Position numbers and translations under genes: made by a program. A stretch of 64,000 nt of DNA from Mangrovicella endophytica (GTDB lineage: Bacteria; Pseudomonadota; Alphaproteobacteria; Rhizobiales; Rhizobiaceae): assembly GCF_002893625.1 (NCBI RefSeq), contig NZ_PKMZ01000001.1, positions 744,001 through 808,000 of the forward strand. The letters run 5' to 3'. The notes beneath the pieces were generated by a model. That model was not told the origin of the DNA and made no database searches. It worked only from the letters and a program-made list of their open reading frames with translations. How positions within the stretch are numbered: position 1 is the stretch's first letter; each line of letters starts with the position of its first letter. This document shows, piece by piece, positions 56,130 through 64,000 of the stretch.

Positions 56130-57758
56130 ATGCGGATCATCACGGCAGCCGAGGCCGCCAGCATCATCCAGCCGGGCGACAGCGTCCTGGTGAGCGGCTC
56201 TGGCGGCGGGCATTGCGTTCCCGAGAAGGTGCTGGAGGCGATCGAGGCGCGGTATCTGGAGGAGGGTGCGCCGCGGGACCTGACGCTGATTCACGCGGTC
56301 GGCATCGGCGACCGGCAGCTCAAGGGTGCCGCGCGCTTCCGTCATCCCGGGATGCTGAAGCGCTCGCTGACGAGCGCCCTGGTCGACTCGCCGCCCCTCA
56401 TCCCAATGGCGCTGCGGGAGGACTTCGAGTCCTACACCATCCCGCAGGGCGTGATCTCGCAGTTGATCCGCGAGATTGCGGCCGGGCGTCCCGGTCTGAT
56501 CACGCGCACGGGCCTTCACACCTTCGTCGATCCGCGGCAGCTCGGCGGTCGCCAGAACAAGGCGGCGCGCGACGAGATCGTCGAGCTCCTGCAAATCGAC
56601 GGCGAAGACTGGCTGCGGTTCAAGCCCTTCGCGCTCGACGTTGTGATCCTTCGCGGGACGACCGCCGACGAGGAGGGAAACGTGTCGATGGAGGAAGAGG
56701 CGATCCCCGGCGAGATGCTGTCCTGCGCCCAGGCCGCCCGGCGTCTCGGCGCGGCAGTGATCGTCCAGGTCAAGCGCGTCGCTCGTCGCGGCACGTTGCC
56801 CCAGCGCTCGGTGCGCATTCCCGGCATTCTCGTCGACTACGTCGTTGTGGACCCCGAACAGCGCCAGACCTACGCCAGCCTCTACGAGCCGAGCTATGCG
56901 GGCGAGATGCGCGTGCCGACCGAGGGCATGCGGCGTCTTCCGTTCACGGAGCGCAAGATCATTGCCCGTCGCGCGGCGATGGAGATCGTCCCGGGAGCGG
57001 TCTGCAATCTAGGGGCCGGCATCTCGACTGGTGTCTCGGCCGTGGCGGCGGAGGAGGGCATCCTCGACGCCATCACGCTCAGCAACGAGCAGGGCTTCAT
57101 CGGCGGCGCGCCGCTGACCGGGCCGGACTCGGGCGGCGCGCAGAACTTCGACGCCATGGTCGACCAGCCCTACCAGTTCGACTTCTACGACGGCGGCGGC
57201 CTCGACGTGGCCTTCCTGTCCTTCGCCGAGATCGACGCAGCGGGCAACGTCAACGTCAGCCGCTTCGCCGACACGATCGTGGGCATCGGCGGCTTCATCA
57301 ACATCAGCCAGAACGCCCGCAAGGTGGTCTTCAGTGGCACCTTCACGGCGGGCGGTCTCAAGGTCGAGTGCCGCAACGGGGAGCTTACGGTCCTCGAGGA
57401 AGGCCGGCATTCCAAGTTCGTCGAGGCGGTGCGCCAGATCTGCTACAACGGCGCGTTCGCGCGCCAGGAAGGGCGCGAGGCCCTGTTCGTGACGGAGCGC
57501 GCCGTGTTCAAGGTCGGCGCCGATGGGCTCGAACTCGTCGAGATCGCACCGGGCGTCGATCTCGAGCGCGACGTCCTGTCTCGGATGGCGTTTCGACCTA
57601 CGGTCTCGCAGAAGCTTCGCCCGATGGATGCGCGGCTCTTCCGGCCCGAGCCGATGGGACTTCTCGACGAATTCAGGCGCCATGCGCGGTCGGCGCGCTC
57701 GCCGCGTCGTGCGCTTCCGCTGGACGAACAGCAGACCAAGCGGCGCGTCGCGGCGTGA
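56130..57758 (+). CDS. Acetate/propionate-type CoA-transferase (YdiF/Pct-like)
   Basis: Family I CoA-transferase of 542 residues with fused alpha and beta parts (about 1-280 and 300-520). It moves CoA from an acyl-CoA to a carboxylate. The N-terminal MRIITAAEAASIIQPGDSVL and GSGGGHCVPEKVLEAIEARY are typical, and the catalytic Glu is seen in ITLSNEQGFIGG near residue 325. GDGRDNIV-type TIVGIGGFINISQNARKVVF is also conserved. The start at 56130 follows GGGAGGCG; longer frames run through the promoter. It sits behind a LacI-controlled promoter and probably activates the imported acid as its CoA ester. Confidence 0.9.
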   Translation: MRIITAAEAASIIQPGDSVLVSGSGGGHCVPEKVLEAIEARYLEEGAPRDLTLIHAVGIGDRQLKGAARFRHPGMLKRSLTSALVDSPPLIPMALREDFESYTIPQGVISQLIREIAAGRPGLITRTGLHTFVDPRQLGGRQNKAARDEIVELLQIDGEDWLRFKPFALDVVILRGTTADEEGNVSMEEEAIPGEMLSCAQAARRLGAAVIVQVKRVARRGTLPQRSVRIPGILVDYVVVDPEQRQTYASLYEPSYAGEMRVPTEGMRRLPFTERKIIARRAAMEIVPGAVCNLGAGISTGVSAVAAEEGILDAITLSNEQGFIGGAPLTGPDSGGAQNFDAMVDQPYQFDFYDGGGLDVAFLSFAEIDAAGNVNVSRFADTIVGIGGFINISQNARKVVFSGTFTAGGLKVECRNGELTVLEEGRHSKFVEAVRQICYNGAFARQEGREALFVTERAVFKVGADGLELVEIAPGVDLERDVLSRMAFRPTVSQKLRPMDARLFRPEPMGLLDEFRRHARSARSPRRALPLDEQQTKRRVAA

Positions 57759-57789
57759 GACTGAAGTGCGTTCCGGTTCGGCACGCCTC

Positions 57790-57836
57790 TTGAGGCAGTG
57801 TTACGACCAAATACGCTGTTAATGTAAGCGGATACA
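57790..57836 (+). promoter_or_regulatory. Promoter with LacI-type operator, upstream of the ABC permease operon
   Basis: A -35-like TTGAGG (57790-57795) and -10-like TACGCT (57812-57817) are 16 bases apart. The palindrome TGTAAGCGGATACA (57823-57836) lies over the likely transcription start. It shares the TGnAAnCGGnTACA layout with the site at 56067-56080, so the same LacI protein probably binds both. Confidence 0.68.
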
Positions 57837-57950
57837 TCGTCTCGACGCGAAAGCATCGGGCGAGCGGCGGACCGGGGGGAGCCGGTTTGCCTGGAGAGGA
57901 GGAGGCAGGGCGGTCGATCCCGCGCCATGCCGAACTCGGGAGGAAGGTCG

Positions 57951-58808
57951 ATGATCACGAGCAACCTGACCGGCGGAGCCGCGCTTGGCCCATCTGCGGC
58001 GAAGGCCCAGCCGGTGCCCCAGCGCGCGTCCTCGCGCTTCATGCGCCGCATCCGGCTGATCGCTTGGAACGCGCTGCCACCTCTGACCTTCGTGGCGATC
58101 GTCGCCATCTGGTCGCTGTCGGTGAAGGCGTTCCAGATCCCGGCCTATCTGCTGCCGGCGCCCGGCGCCGTGTTCTCGCGCTTGGTGTCGGATGCACCGA
58201 TGCTCTGGTCCAACGCGCTGGTGACGCTGACCGAGATCGTCCTCGGCTTCGCATTGACCATCGTGAGCGCGATCCCACTCGGGCTGCTGATCGCCCTGTC
58301 GCCGCTCGCGCGCCAGGTCCTGTATCCGCCGATCATGCTGCTCCAGCTCGTCCCGAAGATCGCGGTCGCTCCGCTGTTCCTCGTCTGGCTCGGCTTCGGG
58401 ATGGAGTCCAAGGTCCTCCTGACCGTCCTGATGACGTTCTTCCCGCTTCTGATCGCCAGCATCAGCGGGTTCCAGATACTGGACCAGCGACTGCTCCACC
58501 TGACCCGCTCGATGGGCGCGTCGACCTGGCAGACCTTCCGGTACCTTCGCGTGCCGGCCGCGCTTCCCGTGATCTTCTCGGGCGTCAAGACGTCCGCGAC
58601 CATCGCCGCCACCGCCGCCATCGTCGCCGAGTTCGTCGGCGCCAACCAGGGACTGGGCTACGTCCTCCTGCGCGGCACGAGCACGATGGACATCGAGCTG
58701 ACCTTCGCCGTCCTCGTCGTCCTGACCATCATCGGCATCGTGATCAATTACGTGGTCGAGCTCAGCGAATGGCTGATGACGCCGTGGCAGCGGACAGGCG
58801 AGGACTGA
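57951..58808 (+). CDS. ABC transporter permease (SsuC/TauC-like, NMT1 group)
   Basis: Inner-membrane permease of 285 residues with six spans, for uptake of sulphonates, nitrate-like, pyrimidine-type or aromatic compounds in this family. Conserved pieces are FQIPAYLLPAPGAVFSRLVS, PIMLLQLVPKIAVAPLFLVW and the EAA loop HLTRSMGASTWQTFRYLRVP. ATG 57951 was taken because GGGAGGAAGG lies immediately upstream; the ATG at 57927 has no site. It is the first gene of a transport and beta-oxidation-type operon that runs to 63076. Confidence 0.93.
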   Translation: MITSNLTGGAALGPSAAKAQPVPQRASSRFMRRIRLIAWNALPPLTFVAIVAIWSLSVKAFQIPAYLLPAPGAVFSRLVSDAPMLWSNALVTLTEIVLGFALTIVSAIPLGLLIALSPLARQVLYPPIMLLQLVPKIAVAPLFLVWLGFGMESKVLLTVLMTFFPLLIASISGFQILDQRLLHLTRSMGASTWQTFRYLRVPAALPVIFSGVKTSATIAATAAIVAEFVGANQGLGYVLLRGTSTMDIELTFAVLVVLTIIGIVINYVVELSEWLMTPWQRTGED

Positions 58809-58814
58809 CCCTTC

Positions 58815-58836
58815 GGCCCGCTCGGGAGTGCGGGCC
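58815..58836 (+). terminator. Intercistronic hairpin between permease and binding-protein genes
   Basis: GGCCCGC (58815-58821) and GCGGGCC (58830-58836) form a perfect seven-base stem with an eight-base loop, followed by TTATTG and a short T-run (TTTTT) 16 bases on. It may act as a partial terminator or mRNA stabiliser, adjusting expression of the abundant binding protein. Confidence 0.45.
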
Positions 58837-58871
58837 TTATTGAGCATCGTTTTTAACAGGGAGGAACCATC

Positions 58872-59870
58872 ATGATGCATGCACTCAAGGTCGCCGCGGC
58901 GACCGGCTTCCTTGCGGCCGTCGGATTGCACGGCGCCGCGCACGCGCAGACGGCCGTTACGTTCCAGCTCAACTGGACCGCGGGCGGCCCCAATGCTGGC
59001 TTTGCGGCGGCGCTCCAGGAGGGCTTCTACAAGGAGGCAGGCCTCGACGTGACGATCGTCCAGGGCAACGGCTCGGGCAATACGGCGCAGCTCGTTGCCA
59101 GTGGCCAGGCGCAGCTCGCCTATGCCGACGCGGTGGCCGTCAGCCAGCTCGTCGCGAAGGGGGCGCCGATGCGCGTCGTCGCGACGGTCTACCAGTCGAA
59201 CCCCAACGAGCTGATCGCCTTGAAGGAGACGGGCGTCAAATCCTTCGCCGATCTCAAGGGCAAGACGGTCGGCGTGCCGGCCGGCTCCTCGCAGACCACG
59301 ATGCTGCCTTTGCTCCTGAAGGCCAACGGTCTCACCGAGCAGGACATGCAGCTCGTCAACATGCCGATGCCGTCGATGGTGCCGAGCCTCCTGACTGGGC
59401 AGGTCCAGGCGATCCTCGGTTCGCTCGACTCCTACGCGATCCAGATCCGGGCGCAGGGCGCCGAAATCGACGAGTTCCCGTTCGCTGACTACGGCGTGCC
59501 CACGGTCTCGACCTCGATCTTCGCCGCCAACGACTTCATCGAGAAGAACCCGGAGGTGCTGCGCAACTTCGTCAAGGCAAGCCTGAAGGGCTGGAGCTTC
59601 GCCCTCGACAACCCTGAGAAGGCGGTCGCAGACGTGAAGGCGCTGTTCCCGGATGCCAATGCCGATCTCGTGGCCAAGGAGCTTGCCGCGATCACACCGC
59701 TCTTCTGTAGCGCGGGTGCCAAGTTCATCGGGCGCGCCGAGCCCGAGCACTGGGTCAACACCCAGAACCTGCTCTCGCAGGTTGGTCTACTGCCGCAGGG
59801 GCAGGACCCCACAAGCTACTACACCAACGACTACCTGCCCCCTGAGGGCGAGATGCGCGCCTGCCGTTGA
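58872..59870 (+). CDS. ABC transporter substrate-binding protein (NMT1/SsuA/THI5-like)
   Basis: Periplasmic receptor of 332 residues. The signal peptide ends near AAHAQ (residue 26). The mature part begins TAVTFQLNWTAGGPNAGFAA, the pattern of the NMT1/THI5-like group, then GNGSGNTAQLVASGQAQLAY, DLKGKTVGVPAGSSQTTMLP and SIFAANDFIEKNPEVLRNFV. A good site (CAGGGAGG) precedes the start. It is the receptor for the permease and ATPase encoded nearby. The ligand is unknown. Confidence 0.93.
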   Translation: MMHALKVAAATGFLAAVGLHGAAHAQTAVTFQLNWTAGGPNAGFAAALQEGFYKEAGLDVTIVQGNGSGNTAQLVASGQAQLAYADAVAVSQLVAKGAPMRVVATVYQSNPNELIALKETGVKSFADLKGKTVGVPAGSSQTTMLPLLLKANGLTEQDMQLVNMPMPSMVPSLLTGQVQAILGSLDSYAIQIRAQGAEIDEFPFADYGVPTVSTSIFAANDFIEKNPEVLRNFVKASLKGWSFALDNPEKAVADVKALFPDANADLVAKELAAITPLFCSAGAKFIGRAEPEHWVNTQNLLSQVGLLPQGQDPTSYYTNDYLPPEGEMRACR

Positions 59871-59944
59871 GCGGCGCGAGACCCGCGGTCCGGCATCCGC
59901 TCGGGCCGCAGGCAGCCCTCCCTCCCGCCATTAGGAATGGATCG

Positions 59945-60421
59945 ATGAGCTATCGTTTCGAGGACCTGCACGTCGGCATGCGCTTCCGCAGCCCCGGCCG
60001 TACGGTGGGCGAGGCCGACGTGATGGCCTTCGCGGGCCTGACCGGAGACTTCTCCGAACTGCACACGAGCGACGTCTACGCTGCCAGCAGCCAGTTCGGA
60101 CGGCGCGTCGCGCACGGCATGCTCGGGCTGTCCTACGCGCATGGTCTCATGTGGGCCCGAACGGGGGAGCTTCGGGAGATCGCGATTGCCTTCCTCGGGA
60201 TCGGTGACTGGCGTTTCGTCGGACCGATCTTCATCGGCGACACGATCTTCGTGAACTACGTGATCGCGGAGATCCGTGACTCCCGGTCTAAGCCCAACCA
60301 GGCGATTGCGACATTCGACGTGGAGGTCGTCAACCAGTCGGGCGACATCCTGCAAAAGGGCCGAAAGTCCCTTCTCCTGTCCAAGACCCCGCTCGCCGCC
60401 GTCGCGGCCTCCGCCGCCTGA
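59945..60421 (+). CDS. MaoC-like (R)-specific hydratase
   Basis: Hotdog-fold enoyl-CoA hydratase of 158 residues. The hydratase-2 motif with the Asp/His pair lies in AFAGLTGDFSELHTSDVYAA and SSQFGRRVAHGMLGLSYAHG. The start at 59945 (MSYRFEDLHVGMRF) was chosen because the family begins there; the upstream frame overlaps the receptor gene. It lies between the receptor gene and the ATPase gene of the same importer, showing that uptake and CoA-ester processing are encoded as one unit. Confidence 0.92.
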   Translation: MSYRFEDLHVGMRFRSPGRTVGEADVMAFAGLTGDFSELHTSDVYAASSQFGRRVAHGMLGLSYAHGLMWARTGELREIAIAFLGIGDWRFVGPIFIGDTIFVNYVIAEIRDSRSKPNQAIATFDVEVVNQSGDILQKGRKSLLLSKTPLAAVAASAA

Positions 60422-60439
60422 TCCGCTCGAGGTACCACA

Positions 60440-61273
<834 letters not shown>

Positions 61274-61277
61274 TCCC

Positions 61278-62090
61278 GTGGGAACCGAGCCTGAGGCGGG
61301 AGGGGCGGGGGTCTCGCTGCGCATCGAGAGAGCATGCGCCGAGATCGGGCTCCGTGCGGGCCGCCTGAACCTCGTGACCCGCGCGCTGCTTCGCGACCTC
61401 CTCGACGCGCTCCGGCGGATCGAGGCCGCGCCGGACATTCGCTGCGTCATTCTGCACGGCAACCCCAAGGCCTTCTGCGCCGGGAGCGACATTGGCGAGT
61501 TCGCTTCGCTCGGCGCCGACGCCAGCGAGCGCAAGATCCTGTTCGAGGACCACGTGCTTCGCTGCCTCGCGGCGCTGCCGATGCCGACGATCGCCGCGAT
61601 CGACGGCGTGGCCCTCGGCGGCGGCTTCGAACTGGCGCTGGCCTGCGACATCCGCGTGGCCGGGCCGGAAGCCAGGATCGGCCTACCCGAGAGCCGGCTC
61701 GGCGGACTGGCTTCGAGCGGTGCGGTGCGGCTCGCCAGGCTGGTCGGTCCGGCCCGTGCCAAGGAGATGCTGTTCACCGGGAGCATCGTCGACGCGCGGC
61801 TGGCGCTCGACTGGGGCCTCGTGAACCGGCTGGGTGAGGAAGCCGTGGGGGAGGCGCGGCGGATGGCCGACGAGATCGCACAGCGCGGCCCGCTTTCGAA
61901 CCGCCTTGCCAAGAGCCTCGTGGATGCCGCCCTCGACCAGCCGTTGAACGCGGCCCTCTCGCTCGCCAACGTAGCCCAACAGCGCATCTTCGACGGACCC
62001 GATCTTCGCGAAGGGGCAGACGCCTTCTTCGCCAAGCGCGAACCCGTCTTCGCATCCCGTTCCCCCGACATGGAAGGCCGTCCAACGTGA
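61278..62090 (+). CDS. Enoyl-CoA hydratase/isomerase-family protein
   Basis: Crotonase-fold enzyme of 270 residues acting on an acyl-CoA intermediate. The oxyanion-hole segment is FCAGSDIGEF and VALGGGFELALACDIRVAGP, with a catalytic Glu in GLPESRLGGL. The start is GTG 61278, four bases after the ATPase stop. It overlaps the next gene by four bases. With the MaoC hydratase it provides two CoA-ester hydration or ring-handling steps. Confidence 0.91.
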   Translation: MGTEPEAGGAGVSLRIERACAEIGLRAGRLNLVTRALLRDLLDALRRIEAAPDIRCVILHGNPKAFCAGSDIGEFASLGADASERKILFEDHVLRCLAALPMPTIAAIDGVALGGGFELALACDIRVAGPEARIGLPESRLGGLASSGAVRLARLVGPARAKEMLFTGSIVDARLALDWGLVNRLGEEAVGEARRMADEIAQRGPLSNRLAKSLVDAALDQPLNAALSLANVAQQRIFDGPDLREGADAFFAKREPVFASRSPDMEGRPT

Positions 62091-63076
62091 AGATCCTGAT
62101 CCTCGGCGCCGGCGGCATGATCGGCCGCAAGCTGACCGCCGCCCTGCTGCGCAAGGGCGAGCTGTCGGGCCGTATCATTCAGGCAATGACGCTCGCCGAC
62201 GTCGTGAAGACCGACATACCCGCGTCGTCGGTCGCCCTTCGGGCGGTCGCCGCCGACCTTTCCGCTCCCGGCGTCGCCTCGGAGCTGATTGCCGAGCGCC
62301 CGGACGTCGTCTTCCATCTCGCCGCCATCGTCTCGGGCGAGGCGGAGGCCGATTTCGAGAAGGGCTATCGCATCAATCTCGACGGCACGCGCGAACTCTT
62401 CGAGGCCGTGCGGCGGGCGCACGTCGCCGACGGCTATCACCCGCGGCTCGTCTTCACCTCTTCGGTCGCGGTGTTCGGCCAGCCACTGCCGCCGGTCGTG
62501 CCGGAGACCCAGGTGCTTGCGCCGCTGTCGAGCTACGGCACGCAAAAGGCGATCGGCGAGCTTCTGCTGGCTGACTACTCGCGCCGCGGCTTCATGGATG
62601 GCATCGGGATCCGCCTACCGACCATCGTGATCCGGCCGGGCAAGCCGAACAAGGCGGCCTCCGGCTTCTTCTCGGGCATACTGCGTGAGCCGCTGGCCGG
62701 GCTGCCCGCGACGCTGCCGGTCGGCGACGAGGTGCGCCACTGGTTCGCGAGCCCCCGTCGCGCCGTCGACTTCGTCCTCAAGGCGGCGGAGGTCGACACC
62801 TCCGGTCTCGGCGTCCGACGCACGCTCGACATGCCGGGCCTGTCGGCGACGGTCGGCGAGGCGATCGAGGCGCTACGGGGCGCGGCCGGCGATGAGGCCG
62901 TGGCGCTCATCAGGCGGGAGCCCGACGAGGCCGTCAAGCGGATCATCGAAAGTTGGCCCGAGGCCTTCGACCCGCAGCGCGCGCTCGCACTGGGCTTCGA
63001 GGCCGACGCCTCGTTCGACGAGATCATCCGTCGCCACCTCGAGGACGAGGTGCCGAGCCACGGCGGGCAGGCGTAA
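62087..63076 (+). CDS. denD: NAD-dependent epimerase/dehydratase-family protein (D-erythronate dehydrogenase DenD-like)
   Basis: Extended SDR of 329 residues. It begins KILILGAGGMIGRKLTAALL, has FHLAAIVSGEAEADFEKGYR, LVFTSSVAVFGQPLPPVVPE and SSYGTQKAIGELLLADYSRR with the catalytic Tyr-x-x-x-Lys. The sequence matches the DenD group, which oxidises D-erythronate to 2-oxo-tetronate ahead of OtnK, OtnC and OtnI. The start is GTG 62087, overlapping the ECH stop. It is followed by a broken otnK, supporting the assignment and showing that the tetronate pathway was truncated here. Confidence 0.87.
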   Translation: MKILILGAGGMIGRKLTAALLRKGELSGRIIQAMTLADVVKTDIPASSVALRAVAADLSAPGVASELIAERPDVVFHLAAIVSGEAEADFEKGYRINLDGTRELFEAVRRAHVADGYHPRLVFTSSVAVFGQPLPPVVPETQVLAPLSSYGTQKAIGELLLADYSRRGFMDGIGIRLPTIVIRPGKPNKAASGFFSGILREPLAGLPATLPVGDEVRHWFASPRRAVDFVLKAAEVDTSGLGVRRTLDMPGLSATVGEAIEALRGAAGDEAVALIRREPDEAVKRIIESWPEAFDPQRALALGFEADASFDEIIRRHLEDEVPSHGGQA

Positions 63077-63243
63077 CGAACCAAGCTTCTGGGCATCATC
63101 GGGGACGACTTCACCGGATCGTCTGATGCGGCGAACGCGCTGGCCAAGGAAGGCCTGCGGGTCGTGCAGTACTCGGGCGTGCCCGACGGACCGGCGGAAC
63201 TGGGCGTCGAGGCGGGCGTCGTGGCGTTGAAGTCGCGCACGAT
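63077..63243 (+). pseudogene. otnK: 5' stub of a four-carbon acid sugar kinase gene (otnK-like)
   Basis: Directly after denD the sequence encodes LLGIIGDDFTGSSDAANALA and KEGLRVVQYSGVPDGPAELG, then VEAGVVALKSRTIP, the N-terminus of a 3-oxo-tetronate kinase (DUF1537). It breaks off at about 63243 where the full protein would continue for several hundred residues. The expected start codon is also damaged. This is the right-hand end of the catabolic island, probably a deletion junction. Confidence 0.82.
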
Positions 63244-63662
63244 CCCCTGTCGGCCACTCTCGGCTTCCTGTGGACCGAGCTTTCGATTCCAGACGCGATC
63301 CAAAGCGCCCAGGCTGCAGCTTTGCGTCGGTCGAGTGTCATTGGCCGAGACTGGCCTTCCCATATTGTCGCTGAACACGCGGCGCGGTCGGCCCGGCGAG
63401 AACTGTGAATGGACGTGGAATAAGATACTTGCGCGCCGAATAACAGCTTTACGAGCCACGCATCTCGTAGCCGATTAGCCGGTGGCAACGATTAAACCTC
63501 GGCTTCTACGTCCATGAGTGGAGAAGATCGGCAGGCTGCCTGCTTCGGGCCTGAAGGCTGCGTACAATGCGCCGGCTGACACGAACAACTTAACTTCCGA
63601 ATCCCCAGAATGGGAGGCGCAGCCTCGGTGCCGGGCGGCCCCGACCCCAAGGCTGCGCGCCG
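63244..63662. other. 419-base junction region between the otnK stub and the AAA/M41 gene
   Basis: From 63247 to 63408 an open frame of 53 residues (LSATLGFLWTELSIPDAIQS, then HIVAEHAARSARREL) starts at the break and has a clean stop. It looks like the 3' end of some other gene, but the family was not recognised. The remaining bases show nothing, except a GC-rich imperfect hairpin near 63617-63662 (GGCGCAGCCT / AGGCTGCGCGCC) next to the M41 stop. Confidence 0.4.
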
Positions 63663-64000
63663 TCAGGCAAGCCTGATCTCCGTCACGTCCGCCAAGCGGC
63701 TCGCGGTTGCCTCGACGTCCTTCCGCCGCTTCGCAACGATTGCCTTTGCCTCCGTGAAGCACCAGTCCAGCACCTGCTCGACCCGCTCCCTCGAACGGCC
63801 GCCGTCCAGCGGCAGCGTCGCCTTGACGAGCGCGGCTGTCGGTACGGCATGCAGGCCTTCGCCCAGACCCAGGGCGAACTCTAAATCCGTCGCGAGCCGG
63901 GTGGCGCGAACCAGGTCGGCGTCGACAGTGCCGCCCGAGAGGTTGCCGCGCGAGGCGAGGATGACCTCCTCAGCCGCAAGTCCTGCCAGCATGACGACGA
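63663..64000 (-). CDS. AAA/peptidase M41 (FtsH-like) protein, C-terminal part
   Basis: The 3' end of a gene that begins beyond the window. The visible ~110 residues read MLAGLAAEEVILASRGNLSG, DADLVRATRLATDLEFALGL and a helical end KAIVAKRRKDVEATASRLAD. GLAAEEVIL and the acidic RATRLAT helix fit the C-terminal M41 zinc-peptidase domain of FtsH-like proteins, here of the divergent bacterial AAA-ATPase type. The ATPase domain and HExxH are outside the window, so activity cannot be judged. Confidence 0.72.
   Translation of the reverse strand, partial: VVMLAGLAAEEVILASRGNLSGGTVDADLVRATRLATDLEFALGLGEGLHAVPTAALVKATLPLDGGRSRERVEQVLDWCFTEAKAIVAKRRKDVEATASRLADVTEIRLA

Noticed and set aside
57819..59750. 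Long leftward open frame opposite the ABC permease and receptor genes
   Set aside because: Antisense shadow of two clear transporter genes; rich in Arg, Asp and His without motifs.
63617..63662. GC-rich imperfect hairpin after the M41 gene as a terminator
   Set aside because: The stem is imperfect, the loop is long and no T-run is present on the minus strand.

Overview
The window looks like a chromosomal (or large-replicon) segment of a high-GC alphaproteobacterium, most likely Hyphomicrobiales (Bosea/Methylobacterium/rhizobia-like). The grounds are an imuA-imuB-dnaE2 mutagenesis cassette preceded by a GAAC-N7-GAAC LexA box (the alphaproteobacterial form), the abundance of TRAP, TTT and ABC solute transporters with small catabolic operons, and frequent GTG/TTG starts. 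No tRNA, rRNA, CRISPR array, insertion sequence or integrase was seen.

Layout. 1-1.9 kb: a double-NBD peptide-type ABC ATPase ends an operon that begins outside the window. 2.3-18 kb: a large catabolic island. An SDR gene (2341) is followed by a leftward block 11118->3238 (TIM-barrel lactonase-like amidohydrolase, TRAP transporter dctPQM, tripartite tricarboxylate transporter tctCBA, GntR/FCD regulator). A rightward block 11486->18046 carries a beta-decarboxylating dehydrogenase, acylating acetaldehyde dehydrogenase, 4-hydroxy-2-oxovalerate aldolase, SDR, IlvD/EDD sugar-acid dehydratase and HpcH/HpaI aldolase. A 21-bp AT-rich motif (17/21 identical) lies upstream of both the first SDR gene and the rightward block, and is a candidate operator for the GntR protein. 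The logic resembles non-phosphorylative sugar-acid breakdown ending in pyruvate plus an aldehyde or acyl-CoA, but the gene mix is unusual.

18-25 kb: a DEDD exonuclease and the SOS-type imuA-imuB-dnaE2 operon. 25-28 kb: an iron/corrinoid-type ABC importer. 28.6-30.4 kb: an EamA exporter and an orphan Imm11-like immunity protein. 30.6-34.7 kb: an ECF41 sigma-factor operon (AhpD/CMD-like, NmrA-like, cupin, sigma, SDR) with two recognisable ECF41-type promoters (TGTCACA-N16/17-CGTC). 35-45.5 kb: efflux functions (ABC exporter, GNAT, RND pump with adaptor, two-component system, DHA2 MFS pump). 45.5-49.4 kb: a decay zone with a broken MscS channel, a broken YqaA-like gene and a broken PfpI-family gene, plus a 43-codon single-span membrane protein gene. 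49.6-52 kb: an MFS pump with a divergent AraC regulator.

52.4-63.2 kb: a second catabolic island: FAH-family hydrolase, shikimate-dehydrogenase-like enzyme, LacI regulator, a dimeric alpha/beta-barrel-like protein, then rightward a CoA-transferase, an NMT1/SsuABC-type importer, a MaoC hydratase, an enoyl-CoA hydratase and a DenD-like dehydrogenase, ending in a stub of a four-carbon sugar-acid kinase gene (otnK). Two LacI-type palindromes sit exactly on promoter-like sequences ahead of the CoA-transferase and the ABC permease, which ties the regulator to these operons. The window closes with the C-terminus of an AAA/M41 (FtsH-like) protein.

Several spacers (about 25.2, 29.7, 30.5, 34.8, 48.6 and 52.1 kb) share degenerate GTCCGCTT/AAGCGG-rich sequence and hold no gene.
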